Below are positions 7,031-15,013 of a DNA stretch of 44,082 bases, one piece after another (within the stretch, counting starts at the first letter, position 1; each line of letters opens with the position of its first letter). A model generated the notes under the pieces. That model ran no database searches. It was not told where the DNA came from and saw only the letters and a list, made by a program, of their open reading frames with translations. Origin of the DNA: CAZDCZ01 sp964504155. Lineage in GTDB: Bacteria; Bacteroidota; Bacteroidia; Bacteroidales; UBA12077. Both the position numbers and the translations under genes were made by a program. The stretch is from NCBI GenBank assembly GCA_964504155.1, contig CAZDCZ010000011.1, positions 1-44,082 on the forward strand, in the 5' to 3' direction.

Positions 7031-8275
7031 ATGAAAATATTATATCTCTATATAGATAATATAAAAATATCTTTTAATGCAATTAGGTCTAATCGATTAC
7101 GCACCATACTTACAGTATTTATTATTGCGTTTGGAATAATGGCATTAGTAGGAATATTAACAGCTATTGATTCTATAAAAAACTCTATTACAAGCCAATT
7201 TACCAACATGGGAGCTAACACTTTTTCTATTGTTAACAGAGATACTCGTGTTAATAATGGAGGAAATTCCAGACCCGAAAGATACAAAATAATAAGATAT
7301 CGTGATGCTTTTGATTTTAAAGAACAATATACTTTTCCGGCAAAAGTCTCTATTTCTATTTATGCTTCAGGAACAGCAACTATAAAATACAAATCGAAAA
7401 AAACAAATCCTAACATTCCTATTTTAGGAGCAGACGAAAACTTTTTATTTACCTCAGGAAAATTTGTGCAAGATGGCAGAAACTTCTCTAAAAACGAAAT
7501 TCAAAATAATAGTCATGTTGCAATTATTGGAAGTAGCTTGAGAAATGATTTTTTTGAAGATGGCATTAATCCTATTGGAAAAGTAATTACTTTAGGAGGA
7601 GGAAGATATAAAATAATTGGTGTTTTAAAAGAAAAAGGATCAAGTTTTGGCTCATCAGAAGATAAAATGTGTATTCTTCCAATTACAAATGTCCGTCAAT
7701 ATTATTCGCGGCCAAACATGAATTATTCAATAGCTGTTATTCCCTCTGACCCTAAGCTTCTAAAAGCTGCCGTTAGTGAGGCCGAAGGAATTTTTCGTAT
7801 TATTAGAAAACTAAATGCCACAGAAGAAAATAACTTTTCTATTGAAACAAGCGATAATCTTGCAAATATGCTTATCAAAAACATTAAATATGTTACAATA
7901 GCTACAACAATTATTGGAATAATAACCCTTCTAAGTGCTGCAATTGGATTAATGAATATTATGTTGGTTTCTGTTACCGAACGAACTAAAGAAATTGGCA
8001 TTAGAAAAGCAATTGGAGCAAAAGCATCAACAATAAGGCAGCAGTTTATGTTTGAATCGGTAATAATAGGACAACTTGGTGGTTTTTTAGGAATAATTTT
8101 AGGAATATTAATTGGAAATATTGTATCTTTATTAACTAAAACTCCATTTTTTATTCCATGGCTTTGGATTTTTTCCGGAGTTGCTTTATGTTTTTTTGTT
8201 GGATTAGCTTCCGGTATTTTTCCTGCTATCAAAGCATCAAAACTAGATCCTATAATCTCGTTAAGGTATGAATAA
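7031..8275 (+). CDS. MacB/FtsX-type ABC transporter permease
   Basis: 414 residues with the MacB architecture: a first membrane segment (about 24-46, TILTVFIIAFGIMALVGI), a large periplasmic domain (about 50-280), then three C-terminal membrane segments forming the FtsX domain, including LMNIMLVSVTERTKEIGIRKAIGA with its conserved coupling helix. Such permeases work with a MacB-type ATPase and often a periplasmic adaptor to move or release substrates from the periplasm, or as mechanotransmission devices. Neither an ATPase nor an adaptor gene is adjacent, so the partner must be elsewhere. The next gene starts 15 bases downstream and is probably co-transcribed. Confidence 0.92.
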   Translation: MKILYLYIDNIKISFNAIRSNRLRTILTVFIIAFGIMALVGILTAIDSIKNSITSQFTNMGANTFSIVNRDTRVNNGGNSRPERYKIIRYRDAFDFKEQYTFPAKVSISIYASGTATIKYKSKKTNPNIPILGADENFLFTSGKFVQDGRNFSKNEIQNNSHVAIIGSSLRNDFFEDGINPIGKVITLGGGRYKIIGVLKEKGSSFGSSEDKMCILPITNVRQYYSRPNMNYSIAVIPSDPKLLKAAVSEAEGIFRIIRKLNATEENNFSIETSDNLANMLIKNIKYVTIATTIIGIITLLSAAIGLMNIMLVSVTERTKEIGIRKAIGAKASTIRQQFMFESVIIGQLGGFLGIILGILIGNIVSLLTKTPFFIPWLWIFSGVALCFFVGLASGIFPAIKASKLDPIISLRYE

Positions 8276-8290
8276 AAATAATTATTAGAT

Positions 8291-8665
8291 ATGCAAAATT
8301 TAATTATTGAAAAAACTGCAAAAACTCCATCTGTTAATTTTAACAATGAAAATGGAAAATTCAAAATAGTTGGCAGATCTATTCCTGAAAATCCTGAATC
8401 ATTCTTCGATCAAATATTTATTTGGTTAAAAGAATATTTTTTAAACCCTCAAGATTCAACAATTTTTGAAATACAACTTGAATACATTAATAGTGGTTCG
8501 TCAAAATTCATATTAGAATTGTTGCAAATTATACAATCTAATCAACATAACACAAATTGTGAGATTAATTGGTTTTACGAGGAAGATGATGAAGCAATAT
8601 TAGATTTAGGCAAGCATTTTCAATCGTTACTAGATTTTCCTTTTAATTTAATTGAGACATACTAA
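8291..8665 (+). CDS. SiaC-family (DUF1987) regulatory phosphoprotein
   Basis: 124 residues of the DUF1987/SiaC family, recognised from the KTPSVNFN start, the GRSIPENPESFFDQIFIWL segment and LEYINSGSSKFILELL. In Pseudomonas SiaC is a switch protein controlled by phosphorylation of one Thr/Ser in that last segment and acts on a diguanylate cyclase with SiaA/SiaB. Here SGSSK (about 61-65) offers the candidate phospho-site. No SiaA, SiaB or GGDEF gene is nearby. It follows the permease gene by 15 bases. The target in this organism is unknown. Confidence 0.85.
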   Translation: MQNLIIEKTAKTPSVNFNNENGKFKIVGRSIPENPESFFDQIFIWLKEYFLNPQDSTIFEIQLEYINSGSSKFILELLQIIQSNQHNTNCEINWFYEEDDEAILDLGKHFQSLLDFPFNLIETY

Positions 8666-8666
8666 A

Positions 8667-8694
8667 AGATGGTGCCTAAAATTAAGCACCATCT
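8667..8694. terminator. Bidirectional terminator between the SiaC-like and GAPDH genes
   Basis: A 9-bp perfect stem, AGATGGTGC with GCACCATCT, encloses a 10-base loop. T-rich sequence follows on the plus strand and TTTT on the minus strand. It sits between two convergent genes and can serve both. Confidence 0.85.
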
Positions 8695-8718
8695 ACATTT
8701 TTATTATTTAATAATTTA

Positions 8719-9723
8719 TTAAACTAATTTTTCTAATAAGTCAACAACTCTATTTGAATATCCCCACTCGTTATCGTACCACGAGAGAACTTTAACTGTT
8801 TTACCAATTACCATTGTACTTAAAGAATCGAAAATTGATGAATGTGGATTATGAATAATATCTACTGAAACAATTGGGTCTTCAGTATATTCAAGTATTC
8901 CTTTCATAGGACCATCAGCAGCTTCTTTCATAGCTGAATTAATCTCTTCTATTGTTGTTTCAGTTTCTAAATTTACAACAAGGTCAACAAGCGAACCTGT
9001 AGGGGTAGGAACTCTAATAGCCATCCCATCGAGTTTTTTATTTAATTCCGGAATAACTTTACCAACAGCAATAGCCGCTCCGGTAGTAGTAGGAATTTGA
9101 GAAACAGCTGCCGATCTAGATCTTCTAAGATCTGAATGAGGAGCATCTAAAATCATTTGATCGTTTGTATATGAATGTACAGTAGTCATAAATCCATTAA
9201 CTATTCCAAATTTATCGTTAAGAATTTTTGCTATTGGGGCTAAACAATTTGTAGTACAAGAAGCATTCGAAACACAAATATCTTCATCTTTAAGCTCATT
9301 GTCGTTTACACCCAAAACAATCATATTATCGATTTGGTCTTTTGCAGGCACTGTAAGAATCACTTTTTTAGCTCCATTCTTAAGATGATCGCCGTACCCT
9401 CCTTTTTGGCTTTCTTTATTTCTAAAAATACCTGTCGCCTCAACAACAACATCAGGAGTAGTTTCCCAAGGAATTAATGCAGGATTTCTCTCCGAACTAA
9501 TTTTAATTTTTACACCATTTACAATTATTCCATTATCATCATGCTTTACTTCTCCAACAAATCTTCCTTGAGTAGAGTCATATTTAAGCAAATGAGCTAA
9601 TGTTTTATTATCTGTAAGATCATTTATCCCAACAATCTGGATATTGTCTCTTTCAAGACAAATTTTAAAAACATTTCTCCCGATTCTACCAAAACCGTTA
9701 ATTGCAACTTTTATTTTTGACAT
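8719..9723 (-). CDS. gap: Glyceraldehyde-3-phosphate dehydrogenase, type I
   Basis: 334 residues, the standard length. The NAD-binding start INGFGRIGRN (8-17) and the active-site block SNASCTTNCLAP with Cys156, plus His183 in TTVHSYTNDQ, are intact. The enzyme oxidises glyceraldehyde 3-phosphate to 1,3-bisphosphoglycerate in glycolysis, or runs in reverse. It is a single-gene unit with its own strong promoter (9758-9788) and terminator (8667-8694). Confidence 0.98.
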   Translation of the reverse strand: MSKIKVAINGFGRIGRNVFKICLERDNIQIVGINDLTDNKTLAHLLKYDSTQGRFVGEVKHDDNGIIVNGVKIKISSERNPALIPWETTPDVVVEATGIFRNKESQKGGYGDHLKNGAKKVILTVPAKDQIDNMIVLGVNDNELKDEDICVSNASCTTNCLAPIAKILNDKFGIVNGFMTTVHSYTNDQMILDAPHSDLRRSRSAAVSQIPTTTGAAIAVGKVIPELNKKLDGMAIRVPTPTGSLVDLVVNLETETTIEEINSAMKEAADGPMKGILEYTEDPIVSVDIIHNPHSSIFDSLSTMVIGKTVKVLSWYDNEWGYSNRVVDLLEKLV

Positions 9724-9757
9724 TTCTATTGTTTTTATAATTAATATAAATATTTAA

Positions 9758-9788
9758 CAAAAATATAACAATTCCAATATTCTTCAAA
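9758..9788 (-). promoter_or_regulatory. Full Bacteroidota promoter of gap
   Basis: On the minus strand TTTG (9785-9788) is followed, after exactly 19 bases, by TATTTTTG (9758-9765). This fits the TTTG-N19-21-TAnnTTTG consensus in full, the best promoter in the window. The leader to the gap ATG is about 25-28 bases. Confidence 0.8.
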
Positions 9789-9833
9789 ACTTAGCAATAA
9801 AATAATTTTTAAATCTTTAAAAACTTAATCTAA

Positions 9834-10604
9834 TTACCTTTTCATTATTATTTTTTTGCTATCAATTGCTTTTCCAAAGCGATAACTAATAAATATATTA
9901 AAAAATAATTGAGGATTATCAATATTTGCCATTATTTCAATTTCTTTAATATATGCCGATAAGCAAATACCTGCATCTAGAGCATGAACAAATCTTTCTT
10001 TTTGCGAAAATTCAAAACTCATACCAAGTTTCACATATGCTCCCGGAACAAATTGCGTTTCGCTAATTCCTTTTAGAAATGATGATTTACCATAAATGTC
10101 AATTGCTGAATGAACAGAAGACGAGAATTTTTCTTCTTTTACTTCAATAGAATTTGGTCCTATAGGAACTAAAACATCATAATAAATAGGTTTTAACAAT
10201 ACTACTGAGCCTCCATATGTATAAAAATATTCTATAGCAACACTTCCAACATCTCTTTTTTTAAATAGTTTTTTTTGTTTTCCAATTCCAATATTAAAAT
10301 TTACCGGTAAATTTTCTTTTCCAAAAACAAAACTTTTCCCGCTTCCATAATATTGATTTGTAACTTTAACTTCTTTTTTATGACGTATACTAGATAAATT
10401 TATTTCGTAAAGTTTCTTTTTAAAAAAATCTATACGTTTACCATAAATATATCCCAAACCTACTCCATTATCTGCTAACAAAACAGCAAAAGCACTTTCA
10501 TCGCGATAAAATATTTTATCTTGCATATTTATTTCTCCCTGCGCCATTGAATTAACAACGACGAAAAAAGTACAAATTATATTTATTATTAATATTTTGT
10601 TCAC
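9834..10604 (-). CDS. Unknown envelope protein with signal peptide, probable outer-membrane beta-barrel
   Basis: 256 residues. The N-terminus (MNKILIINIICTFFVVVNSMAQG) is a classical signal peptide, with cleavage likely after the Ala of SMA. The rest alternates polar and hydrophobic residues with many Tyr, Phe and Gly, and ends close to FNIFISYRFGKA, as expected for a small outer-membrane barrel with strand-ending aromatic residues. A similar ISYRFG closing pattern is common in Bacteroidota outer-membrane beta-barrels. I do not recognise a named family. A terminator at 10631-10665 separates it from the two small lipoprotein genes upstream on the same strand, so it probably has its own promoter, which I could not identify. 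Confidence 0.75.
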   Translation of the reverse strand: MNKILIINIICTFFVVVNSMAQGEINMQDKIFYRDESAFAVLLADNGVGLGYIYGKRIDFFKKKLYEINLSSIRHKKEVKVTNQYYGSGKSFVFGKENLPVNFNIGIGKQKKLFKKRDVGSVAIEYFYTYGGSVVLLKPIYYDVLVPIGPNSIEVKEEKFSSSVHSAIDIYGKSSFLKGISETQFVPGAYVKLGMSFEFSQKERFVHALDAGICLSAYIKEIEIMANIDNPQLFFNIFISYRFGKAIDSKKIIMKR

Positions 10605-10630
10605 GCAGAGATATCTATAAAATAAAAAAC

Positions 10631-10665
10631 CTGTCTCATTTGTAAAAATACAAATTTTGAGACAG
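10631..10665 (-). terminator. Rho-independent terminator after the small lipoprotein gene
   Basis: The outer stem CTGTCTCA/TGAGACAG and the inner stem TTTGTA/TACAAA surround an AAAA loop, with a small TTT bulge. On the minus strand the hairpin is followed by GGTTTTTTATT. It ends transcription of the lipoprotein gene at 10696-10824. Confidence 0.8.
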
Positions 10666-10695
10666 ATAATTATTCCTTTATACGATATTAATTAC

Positions 10696-10824
10696 TTATG
10701 CATTTTGTTCTAATTGCTCACTATTATTTTTACCATATGCAGGGCAATCTTTTTTTACTTTGCACGAATTAAATACAGTAATAACAAACAGAGATACAAG
10801 TAGACCTACAACTAATTTTTTCAT
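10696..10824 (-). CDS. Small lipoprotein with CPAY motif (copy 1)
   Basis: A 42-residue protein found by reading the intergenic sequence. It has a Lys-Lys start, a hydrophobic stretch (4-18), and a lipobox-like FNSC with Cys21. After lipidation only about 22 residues remain: KVKKD, then CPAY (27-30), then a short acidic/Asn-rich tail ending QLEQNA. A paralogue with Cys21 and CPAY at the same positions lies just upstream (10894-11019), which strongly supports that both are real genes. Very short lipoproteins with a C-terminal CPAY-type motif are a recurrent feature of Bacteroidota genomes, but I know of no established function. A TAnnTTTG element at 10861-10868 and a terminator at 10631-10665 bracket it. 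Confidence 0.75.
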   Translation of the reverse strand: MKKLVVGLLVSLFVITVFNSCKVKKDCPAYGKNNSEQLEQNA

Positions 10825-10860
10825 AATTCTTTAATTTATAGTTAGGGATTATTAATATCC

Positions 10861-10868
10861 CAAATCTA
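10861..10868 (-). promoter_or_regulatory. -7 promoter element of small lipoprotein copy 1
   Basis: On the minus strand TAGATTTG matches TAnnTTTG exactly, 36 bases before the ATG at 10824. It lies between the two lipoprotein genes, so copy 1 can be transcribed independently of copy 2. Confidence 0.5.
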
Positions 10869-10893
10869 TAAAAAAAAAAGCACAAAATGAAAT

Positions 10894-11019
10894 CTAAGAG
10901 TTTTGCTCAATCTCAATATCATTATCGGCATATGCCGGACAAATCTCATTCATATGACATGAACTAAACAAAACACTTAAAAACACTACCACTAAGCCTA
11001 AAACTATTTTCCTTTTCAT
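10894..11019 (-). CDS. Small lipoprotein with CPAY motif (copy 2)
   Basis: A 41-residue protein (start 11019, stop TAG at 10894). It has MKRK, a hydrophobic stretch (5-18), the lipobox-like FSSC with Cys21, then HMNEI and CPAY at 27-30, and an acidic tail ending IEIEQNS. The alignment with copy 1 needs no gap up to residue 31, and both tails end in E-Q-N plus one residue. The two genes are 69 bases apart on the same strand. The second cysteine (27) would remain free after lipidation of Cys21. Function unknown. Confidence 0.75.
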   Translation of the reverse strand: MKRKIVLGLVVVFLSVLFSSCHMNEICPAYADNDIEIEQNS

Positions 11020-11150
11020 ATTACAATTGTTTTAATTTATAAAATTAACATTTTGCTATTATTAAAATCTATTAATTCTAGAAATGAATGTACGTTAAGA
11101 TTATAAAAATGTTTTATTTATTTTTTAAAATTACAAAATTATATATAAAA

Positions 11151-11181
11151 AAAGATACTATTTTAAATAAATAGTATCTTT
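11151..11181 (-). terminator. Terminator of the acyl-CoA synthetase gene
   Basis: A 13-bp perfect stem, AAAGATACTATTT with AAATAGTATCTTT, and a five-base loop. On the minus strand it is followed by T-rich sequence. It lies about 30 bases past the stop of the acyl-CoA synthetase gene. Confidence 0.85.
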
Positions 11182-11209
11182 TTTAAAATCTTGCATCGAT
11201 TATTGTTGA

Positions 11210-12844
11210 CTAATTATATAAATATCTCTTTATTTTTTTAGTTGGAGTTCGCACAAAAGGTTTTGGATGTTTAACAACAGCATATACTTTTGAAAATTTA
11301 TTAACTCTAGAATTTACATATAATTGCAATTCTTTTGTTAATTCTTCAATTTTTGAGTTTACAAAATTAATAGCATCATCCTTTAAATTATTAAACTGTT
11401 TTTCTAATTCCTCATGATTAAAGTGAACCAAGGCTACTAATTTCCCTTTCTGCTCTATTACAACAGACTCAACAACATATTTAAAATTATTAATTACAGA
11501 TTCAATTTCTTCGGGATAAATATTTTCACCACTTGCCCCAACTATCATATTTTTTATTCTTCCTCGAATATATAAGAAATCTTTTTTACCAAAACGACCT
11601 AAATCTCCGGTTTTAAACCATCCATCTTCGGTAAGAACTTGTTTTGTTAACTCAGGCTCCTTATAATATCCTTTCATTATGTTAGCACCTCGAACCCAAA
11701 TTTCTCCATCGCCTTTTTTATTAGGATTATTAATTTTCATTTCTATTCCTTCAATTTTAGGCCCGGTAGATTGATACCTAACAGTTTTGGCATTTGCTCC
11801 GGCAATTAAAGGTGCTGTTTCTGTTAATCCATATCCTATAGCATACGGAAATTTTCCTTCTCTTAGAAATCTTTCAACTTTAGGATCAAGTTTTGATCCT
11901 CCAATACCAAAAAATTGCATTTTACCACCAAATGTTTCATATAATTTCTTTCCCGCTATACGATGAAATAACTTTCTTAATAAGGGAACAAAATATAATC
12001 CTCTCATCACAACACTACCTTTAAATTTAGGAAGAATTTGTGCTTTAAATATTTTTTCGATAACCATTGGAACACTCAACATATGAGTTGGTCTTATTTT
12101 TTTTAGAGCCGGCAACAAAATACTTGGTGTTGGGGGTTTCTGTAAATAATAAACAGATGCTCCTTGCATTATAGGAATAATAAAACCTAAAGTATTTTCG
12201 TAAGAATGTGATAAAGGCAAAATTGACAAAAAACTATGGCTTTGATTTATAGCTTCAACAAACAAAGTTTGTTTAGCATCAAAAACAATATTCTTATGAG
12301 TTAACATCACTCCTTTCGATGTTCCGGTAGTTCCCGAAGTATAAATAATCGAAGCTAAATCGCTTTCGGAAACAGGATAATCAACAATTTTAGTATTATT
12401 AATATCTTTTTCGACAGAACTTTCAAAAACATCAAAAGTTTCTAAATTAATTTTTATTGATAAATATTTTAAACTAAGATCTTTTATTTTAGGATATAAT
12501 AATTCTGACACAAAAAGCATTTTACTTTCAGAATGATTTAAGATATTTTCAATTTCATTTACATGAAAATCGGGTAATATAGGAACCACAACTGCTCCCA
12601 TTGAAGTAATAGCAAGATATATTACACCCCAATTAGGCATATTTCTACTTAAAATTGCAACTTTATCTCCTTTAGTAATACCATACTGTTGTAATAAAAG
12701 CACAACGTCTTTTACTCTGATATCAAGTTCTTTATATGTCATTCTTGGCCCATTTACATACGATAACGAACTGTTTTCAGAATATTCTTTTATACTATAA
12801 TTTAAAATATTCTTAATTGTCTGTTCTTCTGCAACTTTTACCAT
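11210..12844 (-). CDS. Long-chain acyl-CoA synthetase (AMP-binding family)
   Basis: The enzyme activates fatty acids to acyl-CoA through an acyl-AMP intermediate. The adenylation motif YTSGTTGTSKGVMLTH is intact, as are GYGLTETAPLI, the TGDLGRF hinge region and the C-terminal NMIVGASGENIYPEEIE. I place the start at the internal ATG at 12844 (544 residues, MVKVAEEQ) rather than the in-frame ATG at 12916. The extra 24 residues are unlike the family, and an exact -7 promoter element at 12889-12896 lies inside them. It is a single-gene unit with its own terminator at 11151-11181. Substrate chain length cannot be read from the sequence. Confidence 0.93.
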   Translation of the reverse strand: MVKVAEEQTIKNILNYSIKEYSENSSLSYVNGPRMTYKELDIRVKDVVLLLQQYGITKGDKVAILSRNMPNWGVIYLAITSMGAVVVPILPDFHVNEIENILNHSESKMLFVSELLYPKIKDLSLKYLSIKINLETFDVFESSVEKDINNTKIVDYPVSESDLASIIYTSGTTGTSKGVMLTHKNIVFDAKQTLFVEAINQSHSFLSILPLSHSYENTLGFIIPIMQGASVYYLQKPPTPSILLPALKKIRPTHMLSVPMVIEKIFKAQILPKFKGSVVMRGLYFVPLLRKLFHRIAGKKLYETFGGKMQFFGIGGSKLDPKVERFLREGKFPYAIGYGLTETAPLIAGANAKTVRYQSTGPKIEGIEMKINNPNKKGDGEIWVRGANIMKGYYKEPELTKQVLTEDGWFKTGDLGRFGKKDFLYIRGRIKNMIVGASGENIYPEEIESVINNFKYVVESVVIEQKGKLVALVHFNHEELEKQFNNLKDDAINFVNSKIEELTKELQLYVNSRVNKFSKVYAVVKHPKPFVRTPTKKIKRYLYN

Positions 12845-12888
12845 AATTTTTATTTTTATTGATAATAAATTCTCAATTATTAAACTTT

Positions 12889-12896
12889 CAAATGTA
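12889..12896 (-). promoter_or_regulatory. -7 promoter element of the acyl-CoA synthetase gene
   Basis: On the minus strand TACATTTG matches TAnnTTTG. It places the transcription start near 12882, which excludes the upstream ATG at 12916 and supports the start at 12844. Confidence 0.55.
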
Positions 12897-13120
12897 AACA
12901 TTTTTATAAGACTCAACTATTAAATATCGACTCATATACATATATTAATTACAACATGTTGTCATTCAACAAATAATGCAAGTAATTTATTTTATAAATT
13001 TAATGCTAATAGAAAAACTTTAAGAAATTTATGTAAAAAATTAAAAATCAATTTAATAATAAGAAATACGGTTAATCAATTACATATTAATCAGATTAAC
13101 CTTATAATATTTTGAAATTG

Positions 13121-13517
13121 TGGAGTCGGCGGGAATCGAACCCGCGTCCGAATAAAGAACCATAATGCTTTCTACATGCATAGCTTTAATTTAATTTTCG
13201 AGAAAAGACCGGTAAAAAGCAACCTATCAAATCCTTATTTTCTTAATTTCACTTGTTCGACGAAACAGCAAACAAGCTAACTCAACATTTTCGATGCCTC
13301 AAAAACAGAGCGCGATTGAGTAACGCTCTCCGAGAGACAGCCCGTCTCGATTTCTAAAACCGAGATAAAGTATAATTCGCCTAGCGTAATTATGCAGCGA
13401 GCGCGTAGTTATTTTCGCCGTTTAAAAATCTGAGTATTATGATTTACGAGACAACACACAACTCTCGACATGCTTACATTACAATTTACAATACCGTCAA
13501 AACCAAAAGTCGACCCC
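13121..13517 (-). ncRNA. ssrA: tmRNA with tag peptide GENNYALAA
   Basis: The minus strand starts GGGGTCGACTTTTGGTTTTG at 13517 and ends in a TWC-arm-like region (GGGTTCGATTCCCGCC) and CGACTCCA at 13121. The 5' GGGGTCG and 3' CGACTCC form the 7-bp acceptor stem with one G-U pair. The next bases are CAA, so the terminal CCA is not encoded. The tag reading frame lies at 13390-13419: GGC GAA AAT AAC TAC GCG CTC GCT GCA TAA, giving GENNYALAA. The G+C-richer helices contrast with the flanks. The RNA rescues stalled ribosomes and tags the nascent chain for ClpXP. Its tag end matches the C-terminus of the protein at 471-848. Confidence 0.96.
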
Positions 13518-13528
13518 ATAATGCGGTG

Positions 13529-13536
13529 CAAAGTTA
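13529..13536 (-). promoter_or_regulatory. -7 promoter element of ssrA
   Basis: On the minus strand TAACTTTG matches TAnnTTTG, and its last base is 12 bases upstream of the mature 5' end at 13517. A TTTG further upstream (13549-13552) is too close to serve as a normal -33 element. Confidence 0.5.
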
Positions 13537-13609
13537 CAAAATTTAGTACAAAATATTTTACTAATTAATAAAAAAAAATTAATTTTATCGCTTCTAAAAA
13601 ATAAATATT

Positions 13610-14830
13610 ATGACAGAAAAAATAAAAGTTGGGATATTGCGTGAAACAAAAAACCCACCAGATAAACGCGTTGCAGTAACTCCTTCACAGGTAATTCAGA
13701 TATTAGAACAATTTCCAAATGTCGAAATATTTATTCAACCTAGCGATTTGAGATGTTATAAAGACGAAGAGTATAAATACTTAAATCTAAATTTTAAAGA
13801 AGACTTATCGGATTGCGATATTCTTATAGGAGTAAAAGAAGTAGAAAAATCGGCACTTATTCCGAATAAGACATACATGTTCTTCTCTCATGTTGCTAAA
13901 AAGCAACCTTATAATAGGGAGTTATTACAAGAAATAATTAAGAAGAACATCAATTTAATTGATTATGAATACTTAACCGATTATGATGGCAGTCGAATAG
14001 TTGCTTTTGGTAGATGGGCAGGTATTGTTGGCGCTTATAATGGATTACGTGCAAGAGGAATAAGAAATGATTCCTTTGATCTAAAACCTGCCAACGAATG
14101 TAAAGACATGGATGAGATGTATGCGGGTTTAAAAATGATAAAACTTAAACCTAAAAAAATCCTTATTACCGGTGGTGGCAGAGTTGCTATGGGTGCTATG
14201 GAAACTCTAAGTGTTTTAAATCTTAAAGAAGTTTCTCCCGATGACTTTTTAAATAAAGAATATGACGAAGCCATTGTTTGTCGCCTCGACCCCGAATACT
14301 ATGTACAACACAAAGGAGGAATGGAGTTCAACTTACAACATTTCTTTAAGCATCCGGAAGAATATATTTCCACCTTTAAAAAATATACTGAAGTAACAGA
14401 TATTTATATTGCATGTCATTTCTGGGATCCTAAATCTCCGGTTTTTATCACAAAAGAAGATATGCAAAAACCAGAATTTAATATATCGGTAATTGCAGAT
14501 GTAAGTTGCGATGTTGACGGACCTATTGCTTCAACGCTAAGAGCTTCTACAATTGCGGAACCTTTTTACGGATACAATCCTGAAACAGGAAAAGAAGAAA
14601 CTGCTTTTACAAGCAATAAAAACATTACTGTTATGGCTGTTGATAATCTCCCTGGAGAATTACCAAGAAATTCATCGGCTGATTTCTGTAACAAATTATT
14701 AAATAATGTTTTCCCATTTCTTTTTGGTAACGACGACAAAAAGATAATACATAGAGGAACAATTACGAAAGATGGCAAACTAACTGAAAAATATAGTTAT
14801 CTTCAAGATTATCTTGATGGAAAAGAATAA
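13610..14830 (+). CDS. Alanine dehydrogenase / saccharopine dehydrogenase-like NAD(P)-dependent enzyme
   Basis: 406 residues. The N-terminal GILRETKNPPDKRVAVTP (9-26) is typical of the alanine dehydrogenase/transhydrogenase N-terminal domain, also found in the LYS1-type saccharopine dehydrogenases. FGRWAGIVGAYNGLRA (about 132-147) resembles the LYS1 substrate region, and ILITGGGRVAMGAMETL (about 182-198) is the nucleotide-binding Rossmann loop. The C-terminal half contains IADVSCDVDGPIAST, also typical of this group. It could be a saccharopine dehydrogenase relative or an amino-acid dehydrogenase of unknown substrate; the Bacteroidota members have not been clearly assigned. It is a single gene followed by an inverted-repeat element (14847-14995). 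Confidence 0.8.
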   Translation: MTEKIKVGILRETKNPPDKRVAVTPSQVIQILEQFPNVEIFIQPSDLRCYKDEEYKYLNLNFKEDLSDCDILIGVKEVEKSALIPNKTYMFFSHVAKKQPYNRELLQEIIKKNINLIDYEYLTDYDGSRIVAFGRWAGIVGAYNGLRARGIRNDSFDLKPANECKDMDEMYAGLKMIKLKPKKILITGGGRVAMGAMETLSVLNLKEVSPDDFLNKEYDEAIVCRLDPEYYVQHKGGMEFNLQHFFKHPEEYISTFKKYTEVTDIYIACHFWDPKSPVFITKEDMQKPEFNISVIADVSCDVDGPIASTLRASTIAEPFYGYNPETGKEETAFTSNKNITVMAVDNLPGELPRNSSADFCNKLLNNVFPFLFGNDDKKIIHRGTITKDGKLTEKYSYLQDYLDGKE

Positions 14831-14846
14831 TAATGCTTAAAGAATC

Positions 14847-14995
14847 TGTCCAAAAAGTTTAGATTATTGTCATTCTGAACGAAGTTGAAGAACCAAGTGA
14901 AACGAGCTCAACGAAGTTAATCTATCAGTTTAAAAATGAGATGTTTCGACAAGCTCAACATGACATAAACAACTTGAAACTGAACTTTTTGGACA
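14847..14995. repeat. 149-bp inverted-repeat element (MITE/REP-like)
   Basis: A 13-bp perfect inverted repeat (TGTCCAAAAAGTT at 14847-14859, AACTTTTTGGACA at 14983-14995) encloses sequence carrying GTCATTCTGAACGAAG at the left and CGACAAGCTCAACATGAC at the right. GTCAT and ATGAC are again inverted. The contents resemble the dispersed GTCATTTCGA-type repeats seen at 33434-33540 and 39869-40057. It lies between convergent genes and could also act as a terminator. No open reading frame is inside. Confidence 0.65.
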
Positions 14996-15013
14996 CTATC
15001 TTTTTATTTCAAT

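Noticed and set aside
7723..8364. 213-codon open frame on the minus strand
   Set aside because: Antisense to the permease and SiaC-like genes, which have clear family motifs.
12845..12916. N-terminal extension of the acyl-CoA synthetase from ATG 12916
   Set aside because: A -7 promoter element lies inside it and the 24 extra residues do not resemble the family.
13121..13160. tRNA-like sequence with GGGTTCGATTCCC on the minus strand
   Set aside because: It is the 3' tRNA-like part of tmRNA; there is no anticodon arm next to it.
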